A stretch of 64,000 nt of DNA, from NCBI RefSeq assembly GCF_029892515.1, contig NZ_JARXVF010000002.1, forward strand, positions 62,001 to 126,000, in the 5' to 3' direction. This stretch comes from Pseudaminobacter soli (ex Li et al. 2025) (GTDB lineage: Bacteria; Pseudomonadota; Alphaproteobacteria; Rhizobiales; Rhizobiaceae). The position numbers were made by a program, and so were the translations under genes. Below are positions 42,026 through 50,298 of the stretch, piece after piece (the stretch's first letter is position 1; each line of letters starts with the position of its first letter). The notes beneath the pieces were generated by a model. It made no database searches. It had not been told where the DNA came from and was given only the letters and a program-made list of their open reading frames with translations.

Positions 42026-43666
42026 ATGCAGTTCCTGATGCGCCTGCGGCCCAGCAATCTCATCATTGCCGCCGCCTTGCCGTTTATTGTCTATCTCTTT
42101 GCCTTTTCAGCTGACTACAGGCTCTCGCTGCGTGCAATCCTCGGCGTGGAGCACGGATCCTCGGCCGCTTTCCTCGGTTTCCTGGTGCTGGCTGTTGCCT
42201 TCGCCACAGGTCTTGGAACGGTGCTGTTCTCGCGCGCTTCATCACGTCGGCGGCGTCTGGCGACTGCCTGCGTGGTGCTCAACCTGGTCGCTGCGGTGCT
42301 TGTTGCAACGACCGATCTGGTCCAGCCTTATGCATCGTCGATCGTTGCAAATGCAGTCGATCCCTTCACCTCAAAGCTGATCGTCCAGGGGGTGACGCCG
42401 CGGCAATTGACGGGCGATGCCGAGGCCTTGGTGCATGGCTACACTTCAGCGTTTGTGTGGACGTATCTGGCGCTGACGATCATTGCGCTCGCACTGTTCT
42501 TCTTGGGCGGTCTTCATGGCAAGGCCCGTTACACCAGCCGGATGACGTTGAGCGTGATCAACGGCCTAGGCCTCGTCATCATTCTCTTCATCGCCCCAAT
42601 GGTCTTCGCTGCAGGGGTGGCCACGACCATCCGCGCAGCGGTAGCGGCCTATATTCTGGCGGCGCTGTTGGGCCTCATCTGGGTCGGGCTGCTCAAGCTC
42701 CAGTACAGTGTCCGAGCCGAGCTCGCTTTTGTCGTGCTGACCGCGCTGCTGGCCTGCGCAGCGGCATGGTTCCTGTTCCAACCGCGCGAAGGCTACACGT
42801 TGGTGGGGGCCTTCACTGGCAAGGTTGCGGTGGTCTCTGGCACGCCGTCAGGCATGATCGGAGCGGTACGCTTCGGCCAGTTTCCCGGTGCTCCAGAAGA
42901 CGAGTTGCCCCTCCGCACCTTCAAGGGACCAGCCGAGGCGATCCAGGCGCTGGTAACGAAGGCCGACGTCAGTGCGGCACTTCTGCCAGCGACGGCAGTG
43001 CCGGCTGACTTGCCTGTGCAATGGCGCACCGAGGCCCTCAACGACCGCGACAAGGCGGCCGGTATCACGCTGGCGGTACTGGCTATCGTGCTCGGTCTGC
43101 TGACCTTCGGCGGCCATATCCATCACAGGCACCCGCTTTCCATCGGCTCGGAGTTCATCATCGACACGATCCGTGGCATTCCAATGCTGGTCATCGTGCT
43201 ATATGTCGGCCTGCCGCTTGCCGGCGCGATGAAGGATGCCACCCAAGGCATTTTCGATCCGCCGAACCTGGCGCGCGGGATCGCCGCTATGGCACTCGCC
43301 TATTCCGCATATCTGGCCGAAATTTTCCGCTCCGGCATCAACGTCATTCCGCGCGGACAGATCGAAGCGGCGCGCAGCCTTGGCCTGAACGGTTGGAAGA
43401 CGGCCCGCTTCGTCGTGCTGCCGCAGGCCTTCCGCATCATCATTCCGCCGCTCGGCAATGAACTGATCGCCATCCTCAAGGACACATCGCTCCTGTCAAT
43501 TCTGTCGATCCGCGATGTCACCCAGCGAATGCGGGAGTTTCAATCGGCAAGCTTCCTGCCTTTTGCGCCCTACAACTCCGCTGCCATCTTCTACATCCTG
43601 CTCACGCTGGCCGCAGCCAGCCTCGTCAATAGCTTCGAGAGAAAATATGACTTCAAACATAGATAG
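42026..43666 (+). CDS. Polar amino acid type ABC permease with an extra N-terminal region
   Basis: 546 residues, about twice the usual size. The first 250 residues carry roughly seven hydrophobic segments. A soluble stretch (about 251-345; GKVAVVSGTPSGMIGAVRFG, KGPAEAIQALVTKADVSAAL) looks like part of a ligand-binding lobe. The last 200 residues are the transport domain of the HisMQ/GlnP type, with the coupling motif EAARSLGLNGWKTARFVVLP starting near residue 447. No ATPase gene of this type is present in the operon or window. It overlaps the start of the beta-glucosidase gene by 20 bp, so the two are co-translated. Confidence 0.8.
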   Translation: MQFLMRLRPSNLIIAAALPFIVYLFAFSADYRLSLRAILGVEHGSSAAFLGFLVLAVAFATGLGTVLFSRASSRRRRLATACVVLNLVAAVLVATTDLVQPYASSIVANAVDPFTSKLIVQGVTPRQLTGDAEALVHGYTSAFVWTYLALTIIALALFFLGGLHGKARYTSRMTLSVINGLGLVIILFIAPMVFAAGVATTIRAAVAAYILAALLGLIWVGLLKLQYSVRAELAFVVLTALLACAAAWFLFQPREGYTLVGAFTGKVAVVSGTPSGMIGAVRFGQFPGAPEDELPLRTFKGPAEAIQALVTKADVSAALLPATAVPADLPVQWRTEALNDRDKAAGITLAVLAIVLGLLTFGGHIHHRHPLSIGSEFIIDTIRGIPMLVIVLYVGLPLAGAMKDATQGIFDPPNLARGIAAMALAYSAYLAEIFRSGINVIPRGQIEAARSLGLNGWKTARFVVLPQAFRIIIPPLGNELIAILKDTSLLSILSIRDVTQRMREFQSASFLPFAPYNSAAIFYILLTLAAASLVNSFERKYDFKHR

Positions 43667-45056
43667 CAGACTGATCCTCGAAGCACGCGCTGCCTCGCTC
43701 GTCTTTCCGCACAGCTTCGTGTTTGGTGCTGCGACTGCGGCCTACCAGATCGAAGGCGCGCCGGACGCTGATGGCAAAGGCGAGAGTATCTGGGACCGCT
43801 TCTGCAAGCGGTCGGGCGTTATCGTTGACAGCTCAAGCGGCGACATTGCCTGCGACAGCTATCATCGCTGGAAGGATGATATCTCAGTGCTCAAGGCGCT
43901 CGGGCTCGGCGCCTACCGCTTCTCCTTCGCCTGGACGCGACTTTTGCCGACAGGCCGCGGTGCTGCCAACGCCAAAGGTATCGCCTTCTATGACCGGCTG
44001 ATCGATGATCTGCTGGAGGCAGGCATTGAGCCCTATGCCACGCTCTATCACTGGGACCTCCCGCAGACACTGCAGGATGCCGGCGGTTGGTATAACCGTG
44101 ACACGGCGGATGCGCTCGCCGACTATGCTGCTCGGGCTGCTCGCAGCTTCGGCGATCGCGTCAAAAGATGGACGACGCTCAACGAGCCCTGGACCTTTTG
44201 CTGGTCGGGCCACGCCTCGGGCGAGGATGCGCCGGGCTTCTGCGACGGCGCGAGGGGTGGCGTCGTAGCCAGCCACCACGCATTGCTTGGTCACGGCAAG
44301 GCGGTGCCAGCCATCCGCGCCGAGGTGACCGACGCTTCCGTCGGTATCGTCCTCGACCTCAACGTGGCTGAGCCGGCCAGTGGTGACCCGCAGGACGTTG
44401 CCGCTGCGCAGCGCTTCGACGGCGCGCAGAACCGATGGTACCTCGATGCCGTCTTCAAGGGCGCCTATCCGCAGGATATGCTGGAACTCTATGGCGACCT
44501 GTTGCCGGCGATCCACGCCGAAGACAACGAGTTGATCGCAGCCCCGATCGACTATCTCGGAGTCAATATCTACCGCCGTTCCGTGATCGCGGCAGGCGAC
44601 GAACTTTCGCCTCTCAACTACCGCCGGATACAGCCAGCGGGGAGCTACTCTGCCGTCGGCTATGAAATCTGGCCACGCTGCATGTACGACATATTGCGCT
44701 ATGTGAATGACCGCTACGCGCCGAAGGAGATCCATATCTCCGAGAACGGCGTCGCCACGCAGCCGGAACAAGTCAGCGCCGATGGCCATGTCTGGGACGA
44801 GCTCCGCGCGGCCTACTACGTCGACCATCTTGAGCAGGTCGCGAAAGCAGCGGCCGAAGGTGTGCCGGTGCGCGGCTACTTTGCCTGGACGCTAATGGAC
44901 AATTTCGAGTGGGCCTACGGCTACACAACGCCGTTCGGCATTACCCATGTCGACTTCAACACCCAGCGGCGCACAATCAAATATTCGGGAGAGGTATACG
45001 CCTTGATTGCCCGCCAGGAGAACATGGCGACTTCGGGAAGCGCCGCGCGTGGCTAG
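43647..45056 (+). CDS. GH1 beta-glucosidase
   Basis: 469 residues, normal for bacterial family 1 glycoside hydrolases. N-terminal signature FVFGAATAAYQIEGA at 25-39, acid/base Glu180 in TLNEPW, nucleophile Glu366 in HISENGVA, and the C-terminal substrate motif WTLMDNFEWAYGY. There is no signal peptide, so hydrolysis is cytoplasmic after import. ATG 43647 lies within the permease end; an upstream in-frame ATG at 43515 would read through the permease gene. The product would be glucose plus an aglycone handled by the SDR or by other enzymes. Confidence 0.9.
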   Translation: MTSNIDSRLILEARAASLVFPHSFVFGAATAAYQIEGAPDADGKGESIWDRFCKRSGVIVDSSSGDIACDSYHRWKDDISVLKALGLGAYRFSFAWTRLLPTGRGAANAKGIAFYDRLIDDLLEAGIEPYATLYHWDLPQTLQDAGGWYNRDTADALADYAARAARSFGDRVKRWTTLNEPWTFCWSGHASGEDAPGFCDGARGGVVASHHALLGHGKAVPAIRAEVTDASVGIVLDLNVAEPASGDPQDVAAAQRFDGAQNRWYLDAVFKGAYPQDMLELYGDLLPAIHAEDNELIAAPIDYLGVNIYRRSVIAAGDELSPLNYRRIQPAGSYSAVGYEIWPRCMYDILRYVNDRYAPKEIHISENGVATQPEQVSADGHVWDELRAAYYVDHLEQVAKAAAEGVPVRGYFAWTLMDNFEWAYGYTTPFGITHVDFNTQRRTIKYSGEVYALIARQENMATSGSAARG

Positions 45057-45747
45057 TGACGGGAGGGGCGCCGGGACAGTGCTGATCACTGGCGCGGGTC
45101 GCGGCCTTGGCCGCGAGTTGGCGAGACAATACGCGCAGCAGGGCTGGCATGTGATCGCCTGCAGTCGAACGCCACCGGCGGATGGCTATGAGGACGGTAC
45201 GGAATTTCAGCCGCTCGACGTCGCCGACCCGGCCTCGATCTCCAACTTGGCGGCTCGGCTTGCCGGCCGGCCTCTGGACATTCTCATCAACAATGCCGGC
45301 GTCCGAAGCAGTATTGCCGGGCTAGATCATTTCGAACCCGACGAATTCCTCGAAGTGATGGCGACTAACACCCTTGGTCCTGTGCTCATGATCCGGGCAG
45401 TGCGCGCCAATCTTCGCCTAGGTCGTACCCGAGTGGTCGCCAACATCGGAAGCCGTGCCGGCTCGATGGCGGAGGGGCTGCTGGACGACGACGATGATGA
45501 CTACGCTTACCGCTGCTCCAAGGCCGCGCTGAACATGGCTACGGTCCAGCTTGCCCACGACTTGGAAGCGGACGGCATCACGGTGCTGTCGCTCCACCCG
45601 GGCTGGGTAAGGACCGACATGGGCGGCGAAGAGGCCGTGCTGCCGGTCGCTGACAGTGCCTGCGCTTTGCGGGCGATCATCGCGGCTGCAAAACCGGAAT
45701 GCAACGGCTCGTTCCGTGCGTTCGATGGTCGCCGGGTCGGATGGTAA
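45049..45747 (+). CDS. Short-chain dehydrogenase/reductase
   Basis: 232 residues from GTG 45049, which overlaps the end of the beta-glucosidase gene. The NAD(P)-binding TGAGRGLG is at residues 14-21, followed by NNAG and the catalytic YRCSK. Asp-rich DDDDDDY just before the active-site Tyr is unusual. As last gene of the LacI operon it may oxidise or reduce the aglycone released by the glucosidase. Confidence 0.82.
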   Translation: MASDGRGAGTVLITGAGRGLGRELARQYAQQGWHVIACSRTPPADGYEDGTEFQPLDVADPASISNLAARLAGRPLDILINNAGVRSSIAGLDHFEPDEFLEVMATNTLGPVLMIRAVRANLRLGRTRVVANIGSRAGSMAEGLLDDDDDDYAYRCSKAALNMATVQLAHDLEADGITVLSLHPGWVRTDMGGEEAVLPVADSACALRAIIAAAKPECNGSFRAFDGRRVGW

Positions 45748-45762
45748 GGACTTTGGCAGGGT

Positions 45763-45802
45763 ATGGGGGGCCTGCGCGGGATACGTTCTGCCGGCAGCCC
45801 CC
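45763..45802. terminator. GC-rich hairpin between convergent genes
   Basis: A G-run with CCTGC (from about 45763) faces GGCAGCCCCC (about 45793-45802) with a long loop. It lies between the SDR gene and the end of the flavoprotein gene and may end transcripts from both sides. Pairing is imperfect. Confidence 0.35.
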
Positions 45803-45809
45803 TGAAACC

Positions 45810-47879
45810 CTATTCGGCCGCGAGCGCCGTCACCTCGCGCCGGAACGGCAAGGTGTCGCCGATATCGGGCTCGTCGAGCTCGCGGGCGAAGCGGTGGCCG
45901 GCATAGGTCGCCCAGGCGATGGGGCCTGGGGCTTCGGCATCGCCGATCACCTTGATCGAACGGATGCCATTGTCAGCCCATTCGTCACGGCGCGCCTTGA
46001 GGTCCTGCCAGATGCTGTCGTTCTGCTGCCGCGAGGCCACCAGCACCACGGCGTCAGCGGCGATGTCGCGCTCGGCGCCGGTATAGACACAAGCGGTGGC
46101 AACGCCGCCTGCCGCGATGCGCGTGACAGCGCGGTTCAGCACGATCTCGACGCCGAGTTCGGCCAGCCGGCGGTGGATGGCGCCTTGTTCCAGCGTGTTG
46201 CGGGTCCAGTCCGACACATAAGCCGAGGGCGTCACCAGAGTGACCTTTGCGCCTTGCCTCGCCATCAGTTCGGCCAGCACACCACCCATATAGTAGTGGT
46301 CGTCGTCGAATAGCACGACGTTGCCGACTGGAACGTTGCCGTCCATCAGGTCGTCAGGCGTGTAGACGGGCGTCGCGGCGTCCATCGGCATCGGCACGAC
46401 ATGCGCGCGCGCGACGCCGTCGCGACGCCAGGTCGAGCCCGTGGTGATCGCCACATTCTGGAAGCCGAAGGCCAGGATATCGTCGGCCGAAAGCCGGCTA
46501 TCGAAATAGATCTCGACGTTCGGCATCTGGCCAAGCTGGTATTGGCGGTAGTCGCGCACGCGCCCCCAGGCCGAAAGGCCCGGAAGACGGCATTCGCGCG
46601 CTACGCGCCCGCCAAGCTCGGTGCCGGCTTCCGCCAACGCTACCTGGTAACCGCGAAGTCCCAGCGCGCGTGCAGCCTCCAGGCCGGCAGGGCCTGCGCC
46701 GACGATCAGCACGCTCTCGCTCTCGCCCTTCGGCTGCATCCGCTCCGGGTGCCAGCCCTTGCGCCATTCCTCCATGAAGGTCGGGTTCTGGGTGCAGCGC
46801 GAGATCGACATGGTCATGTCGCCGGTAATGCAGATGTTGCAGCCGATGCACTCGCGGATGTCCTCGATGCGGCCTTCTTCGACCTTCTTGGGCAGGAAGG
46901 GGTCGGCGATGGAGGGGCGGGCGCAGCCGATGAAATCGAGCGTGCCCGACTTGATCATCCTCACCATCACGTCGGGAGAGGTGAAGCGGCCTACGCCGAC
47001 CACCGGCTTGGAGGTGAGCTTCCTGATGCCGGCGACGAGGCTTTCCTGCGCCGCCTCGTCCTTGAAGCGCGAGGGGCCGGAACAGTCCTCCCAGGCGCCG
47101 TGGGCGAGATCCCACAGGTCCGGCAGATCGGCATGCATCTCGATCATGTCGCGCACTTCGGAATTGGCGAAGCCCAACTCGCCGATCATCTCGTCAAGCG
47201 AGATGCGCAGCGTCAGCCCGCAAGTGTCGCCGATGGCGTCGCGCCCTTCCTCAATCAGTTCGCGCATCAGACGCGAGCGGTTCTCCAGCGAGCCGCCATA
47301 TTCGTCGGTGCGCTGATTGGTGGCGGTGGACAGGAAATGCTGGATGATGCCGAAGCCATGCGCCCCGTAGAGGCAGACCAGGTCGAAGCCCGCCAGCTTG
47401 GCGCGCTTGAACGCGTTGCGGTGCCAGCGGCGCAGATCGCGTATGTCCTGCTTATCCATGGCGCGCGCCTGCACCGGGTCGTTGGTGAAGGTGCGGATCG
47501 GCAGCGCCGTCGGTCCGCGCGGTACTTCGCGCGTGTAAAGGTTGGGTCCGTTGATGCCCGAATAGGCGAGCTGGATCCCCGCCAGCGCGCCGTGCGAGCG
47601 CATGGCACCGGCCATCTTCGCAAGCGCGGGGATGTCCTGATCTTCCCACAGGCGCAACTCGATGAAGGGCGTGATCTCCGAGGTGTGGTGCATCTCGGTC
47701 TGTTCGGTGAAGATGACCCCCCAGCCGCCTTCCGACTTCATGCGTCGCATCTCTGCAGCTGCCGACGGATCGCGATAGCCGCCGCCATTGCAATGCGGAA
47801 CCTGGTAGAAGCGGTTCTTGGCCGTGACTGGACCGATCTTCATCGGTTCGAACAGAACATCGTAGCGTGGATCGCGCAT
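45810..47879 (-). CDS. Dimethylamine/trimethylamine dehydrogenase-type iron-sulfur flavoprotein
   Basis: 689 residues, very close to trimethylamine dehydrogenase layout. The N-terminal old-yellow-enzyme barrel contains NRFYQVPHC with Cys30 at the position of the covalent FMN link and YGAH (171-174) matching the catalytic Tyr-His pair. CIGCNIC plus a later Cys form the 4Fe-4S site, and GAGPAGLEAAR marks the ADP-binding domain. Position 60 is Gln (FTEQ) where trimethylamine dehydrogenase has Tyr; dimethylamine dehydrogenase and histamine dehydrogenase carry Gln there. A secondary amine is therefore the best guess. It is divergent from the M20 gene and shares a LysR-type element with it. Confidence 0.85.
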   Translation of the reverse strand: MRDPRYDVLFEPMKIGPVTAKNRFYQVPHCNGGGYRDPSAAAEMRRMKSEGGWGVIFTEQTEMHHTSEITPFIELRLWEDQDIPALAKMAGAMRSHGALAGIQLAYSGINGPNLYTREVPRGPTALPIRTFTNDPVQARAMDKQDIRDLRRWHRNAFKRAKLAGFDLVCLYGAHGFGIIQHFLSTATNQRTDEYGGSLENRSRLMRELIEEGRDAIGDTCGLTLRISLDEMIGELGFANSEVRDMIEMHADLPDLWDLAHGAWEDCSGPSRFKDEAAQESLVAGIRKLTSKPVVGVGRFTSPDVMVRMIKSGTLDFIGCARPSIADPFLPKKVEEGRIEDIRECIGCNICITGDMTMSISRCTQNPTFMEEWRKGWHPERMQPKGESESVLIVGAGPAGLEAARALGLRGYQVALAEAGTELGGRVARECRLPGLSAWGRVRDYRQYQLGQMPNVEIYFDSRLSADDILAFGFQNVAITTGSTWRRDGVARAHVVPMPMDAATPVYTPDDLMDGNVPVGNVVLFDDDHYYMGGVLAELMARQGAKVTLVTPSAYVSDWTRNTLEQGAIHRRLAELGVEIVLNRAVTRIAAGGVATACVYTGAERDIAADAVVLVASRQQNDSIWQDLKARRDEWADNGIRSIKVIGDAEAPGPIAWATYAGHRFARELDEPDIGDTLPFRREVTALAAE

Positions 47880-47898
47880 CGAACTCCCCTTGCTGCGG

Positions 47899-47919
47899 GC
47901 CGGCGGTTGACACGCCGGC
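47899..47919. repeat. GC-rich inverted repeat before the flavoprotein gene
   Basis: GCCGGCG (47899-47905) and CGCCGGC (47913-47919) are inverted copies with a 7-base spacer, 20 bp before the flavoprotein start on the minus strand. It could form a leader hairpin in its mRNA. Confidence 0.4.
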
Positions 47920-48005
47920 GGGCCGCATCGCCTCTAGGCAATACTCCTTGCGGTACTCATAAGAGGACGGCGGCTTCGGAAAACTAGAGTTTTCTTCTGC
48001 ATCGC

Positions 48006-48020
48006 TTAGGAACCGCCTAA
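48006..48020. promoter_or_regulatory. LysR-type element TTAGG-N5-CCTAA, copy 1
   Basis: TTAGGAACCGCCTAA has exact 5-bp inverted arms and fits the T-N11-A LysR rule. It lies in the gap between the divergent flavoprotein (start 127 bp away) and M20 genes (start 114 bp away). The flanks GCT and TCGGG are also similar to those at 53083. Confidence 0.65.
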
Positions 48021-48133
48021 TCGGGTGATCGGCAGGGGCTTCGGTCCAGCCGAAGCAGGGCTGAAACAAATGCGTCTTCAAGCCGGCCTTGCATTGGTGC
48101 TAGAGCCTGGGAAACCAACAGGCAGCCATTGTC

Positions 48134-49303
48134 ATGGACAGCATTCGCATTCTCGAAAAGCTGATCGCATTTCCGACCGTCAGCCGGGATTCCAATCTCG
48201 ATCTCATCGGCTATGTGGCGGAGTTGCTGGAAGCGAAGGGCATTTCCAGCCAGCTCATCCACAGCCCGGACGGCCACAAGGCCAATCTTTTCGCCACCAT
48301 TGGTCCCACCAGCCAGCCCGGTGTCATGCTGTCTGGCCACACAGATGTGGTGCCGGTCGACGGCCAGGCTTGGACCGTGCCGCCCTTCGAGATGACCGAC
48401 CGCGACGGCAAGCTTTTTGGGCGCGGCGCCGCCGATATGAAGGGCTTCGTGGCCTCGGCCGTAACCGCCTGCCTGAGAGCCGCCGACATGCGCCTTAAGA
48501 CGCCGCTGCATCTGGCGCTCTCCTATGACGAGGAGGTTGGTTGCCTGGGCGTACGCAGCCTCGTGGAGATGCTGTTCGCCGCCCCGAAGAGGCCGCTCCT
48601 GTGCATCGTCGGCGAACCAACTTCCATGCAAGTCGCCACCGGGCACAAGGGCAAGGTCGCCGCACGGGCCGTCTGCCGCGGCCGCGAAGGCCATTCGGCG
48701 CTGGCGCCGCTGGCACTGAACGCGCTGCATCTCGGTTGCGATTTCGTCGGCGCGCTCCGGCACGAGCAGGCTCGCCTCGCTCGCGAGGGCGCACGCGACG
48801 GCGACTACGACATTCCCTACACCACCGTTCACGCGGGGAAGATGAATGGCGGCGTTGCGCTCAACATCGTTCCCAACCTCTGCCATGTGGATTTCGAGAT
48901 CCGCAATGTAGCGGCCGACGATCCCGAGGCCATCCTCGGCCGGCTGCGCCACGGCGCGGCTCGCATCGTCGCGGAGGCCGCCACCATCGCGCCCGAGGCC
49001 GCCATCGACATCGAAGTGACCAACACCTATCCCGGTCTCGACACGCCCGCCAGTTCCGAGGCGGTCGCCTTCGTGAAGTCGTTGACCGGCGCAAACGGCA
49101 CCATGAAGGTGGCATACGGAACCGAGGGCGGATTGTTCAGCCGCGACCTCCAAACGCCCACTGTTGTGTGCGGTCCCGGCTCCATGGCACAGGGGCACAA
49201 GCCGGACGAGTTCGTCAGCGTCGAGCAGATGCGTCGCTGCGATGCGATGCTTGACAAGCTGCTGGGGCGGCTGGCGACGGAACGCTTGCAGCCGGCCGGC
49301 TGA
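48134..49303 (+). CDS. M20 peptidase, acetylornithine deacetylase-like
   Basis: 389 residues. Metal ligands: His69 and Asp71 in SGHTDVVP, Asp101 in GAADMKG, Glu133/134 in YDEEVGCLG, then a Glu in IVGEPTSM and a late His in GSMAQGHKPDEF. The set matches ArgE-type deacylases (di-zinc). In this catabolic block it more likely removes an acyl group from an amine or amino acid than serves arginine synthesis. It is divergent from the flavoprotein gene and stops 6 bp before the convergent LysR gene. Confidence 0.86.
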   Translation: MDSIRILEKLIAFPTVSRDSNLDLIGYVAELLEAKGISSQLIHSPDGHKANLFATIGPTSQPGVMLSGHTDVVPVDGQAWTVPPFEMTDRDGKLFGRGAADMKGFVASAVTACLRAADMRLKTPLHLALSYDEEVGCLGVRSLVEMLFAAPKRPLLCIVGEPTSMQVATGHKGKVAARAVCRGREGHSALAPLALNALHLGCDFVGALRHEQARLAREGARDGDYDIPYTTVHAGKMNGGVALNIVPNLCHVDFEIRNVAADDPEAILGRLRHGAARIVAEAATIAPEAAIDIEVTNTYPGLDTPASSEAVAFVKSLTGANGTMKVAYGTEGGLFSRDLQTPTVVCGPGSMAQGHKPDEFVSVEQMRRCDAMLDKLLGRLATERLQPAG

Positions 49304-49309
49304 TTACAC

Positions 49310-50245
49310 CTATTCCACCACGCGTTCGGTGCCGAACACGCCTTGTTCGCCGACGAAACGTCGGCAATGGGTGATGAAGGCCTGCACGGTCTGGGTGCGG
49401 TGCTCGGCATTTGGCATTGCCACACCCATGGTGAGTGGCCTCAGTTCGCCGTCCATCGGTACGAAGACCAGGGGCTTGCCGTCCGGAGCGAGCGTGTTGA
49501 GGGGGCGCATGTTGGCGATGCCATAGCCGAAGCCGTTCGCCACCATCGAGCGCATGACCGCGATGTCGCCCGTGCGCTCGGCTATGTTGGGGCGCAGCCC
49601 CTTCTGCTGGAAGGCCGACAGGAAATATTCGCGGCTGAACGGCAGGTCGAGCAGCACCATTGGCTGGTCGACCAACTCCTCTGGGGAAATCGACGACCTT
49701 GTGGCGAGCGCATGTCCCGCCGGCAGCATGACATAGGCCGGAAGCTGCATTAGCGGTTCGAAGGCCATGTCCTGCGAGAGTTCAAGATCGTAGGTCAGCG
49801 CCACGTCGATCTCACCGCGCTGGAGAAGTTCCAGCAACTGGCCCTGGTTGCGCTCGAACTGGCGCATGCGGACCTCGGGATAGGTATCCTCGAACTTGCG
49901 GCGCAGCGCCGGCAACATGATCTGGGCGAAGGTCAGCAGGCAACCGACGGCCAGCGGGCCGCGAACCTTCTCGGCGATGTCGCCGGCAATGTCATGCAGC
50001 GCGTCGGCATCGGCAAGCAGGCGCGCGGCTTCCTTCAGAAACACGCGGCCGCCGGCGGTCAGCGACAGGCCGTGCGAATGCTTGCGCACGAAAAGCTGCA
50101 CGCCGAATTCCGCTTCGAGCTGGGCGATGGAGGCCGAGATCGACGGCGGCGAGACGTTCACCTGCTCCGCTGCCTTTGCAATCGAGCCGGCTTCGCCGAC
50201 GGCGACGAAATATTCCAGTTGTCTGAGCGTGAAACGAAGTGGCAT
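49310..50245 (-). CDS. LysR-family transcriptional regulator
   Basis: 311 residues. Helix-turn-helix at 1-60 (LRQLEYFVAVGEAGSIAKAA, VSPPSISASIAQLEAEFGVQ), then a LysR substrate-binding domain. It is last in a minus-strand run RidA, DUF1028, aldehyde dehydrogenase, LysR, so it would be transcribed from the promoter above RidA that carries the TTAGG-N5-CCTAA element. The same element at 48006 and 54535 makes it the likely regulator of the whole 45.8-60.3 kb block. Confidence 0.87.
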   Translation of the reverse strand: MPLRFTLRQLEYFVAVGEAGSIAKAAEQVNVSPPSISASIAQLEAEFGVQLFVRKHSHGLSLTAGGRVFLKEAARLLADADALHDIAGDIAEKVRGPLAVGCLLTFAQIMLPALRRKFEDTYPEVRMRQFERNQGQLLELLQRGEIDVALTYDLELSQDMAFEPLMQLPAYVMLPAGHALATRSSISPEELVDQPMVLLDLPFSREYFLSAFQQKGLRPNIAERTGDIAVMRSMVANGFGYGIANMRPLNTLAPDGKPLVFVPMDGELRPLTMGVAMPNAEHRTQTVQAFITHCRRFVGEQGVFGTERVVE

Positions 50246-50298
50246 GGGCGGCTATGTTGCGGGTTTCTACGCCCCGATCAAGGCGCTGTCGCCGCCGA

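Noticed and set aside
46401-47987. 528-codon plus-strand frame opposite the amine dehydrogenase-like gene
   Set aside because: Low-complexity Arg/Ala/Gly/His-rich translation typical of a complement; the minus strand has all cofactor motifs.
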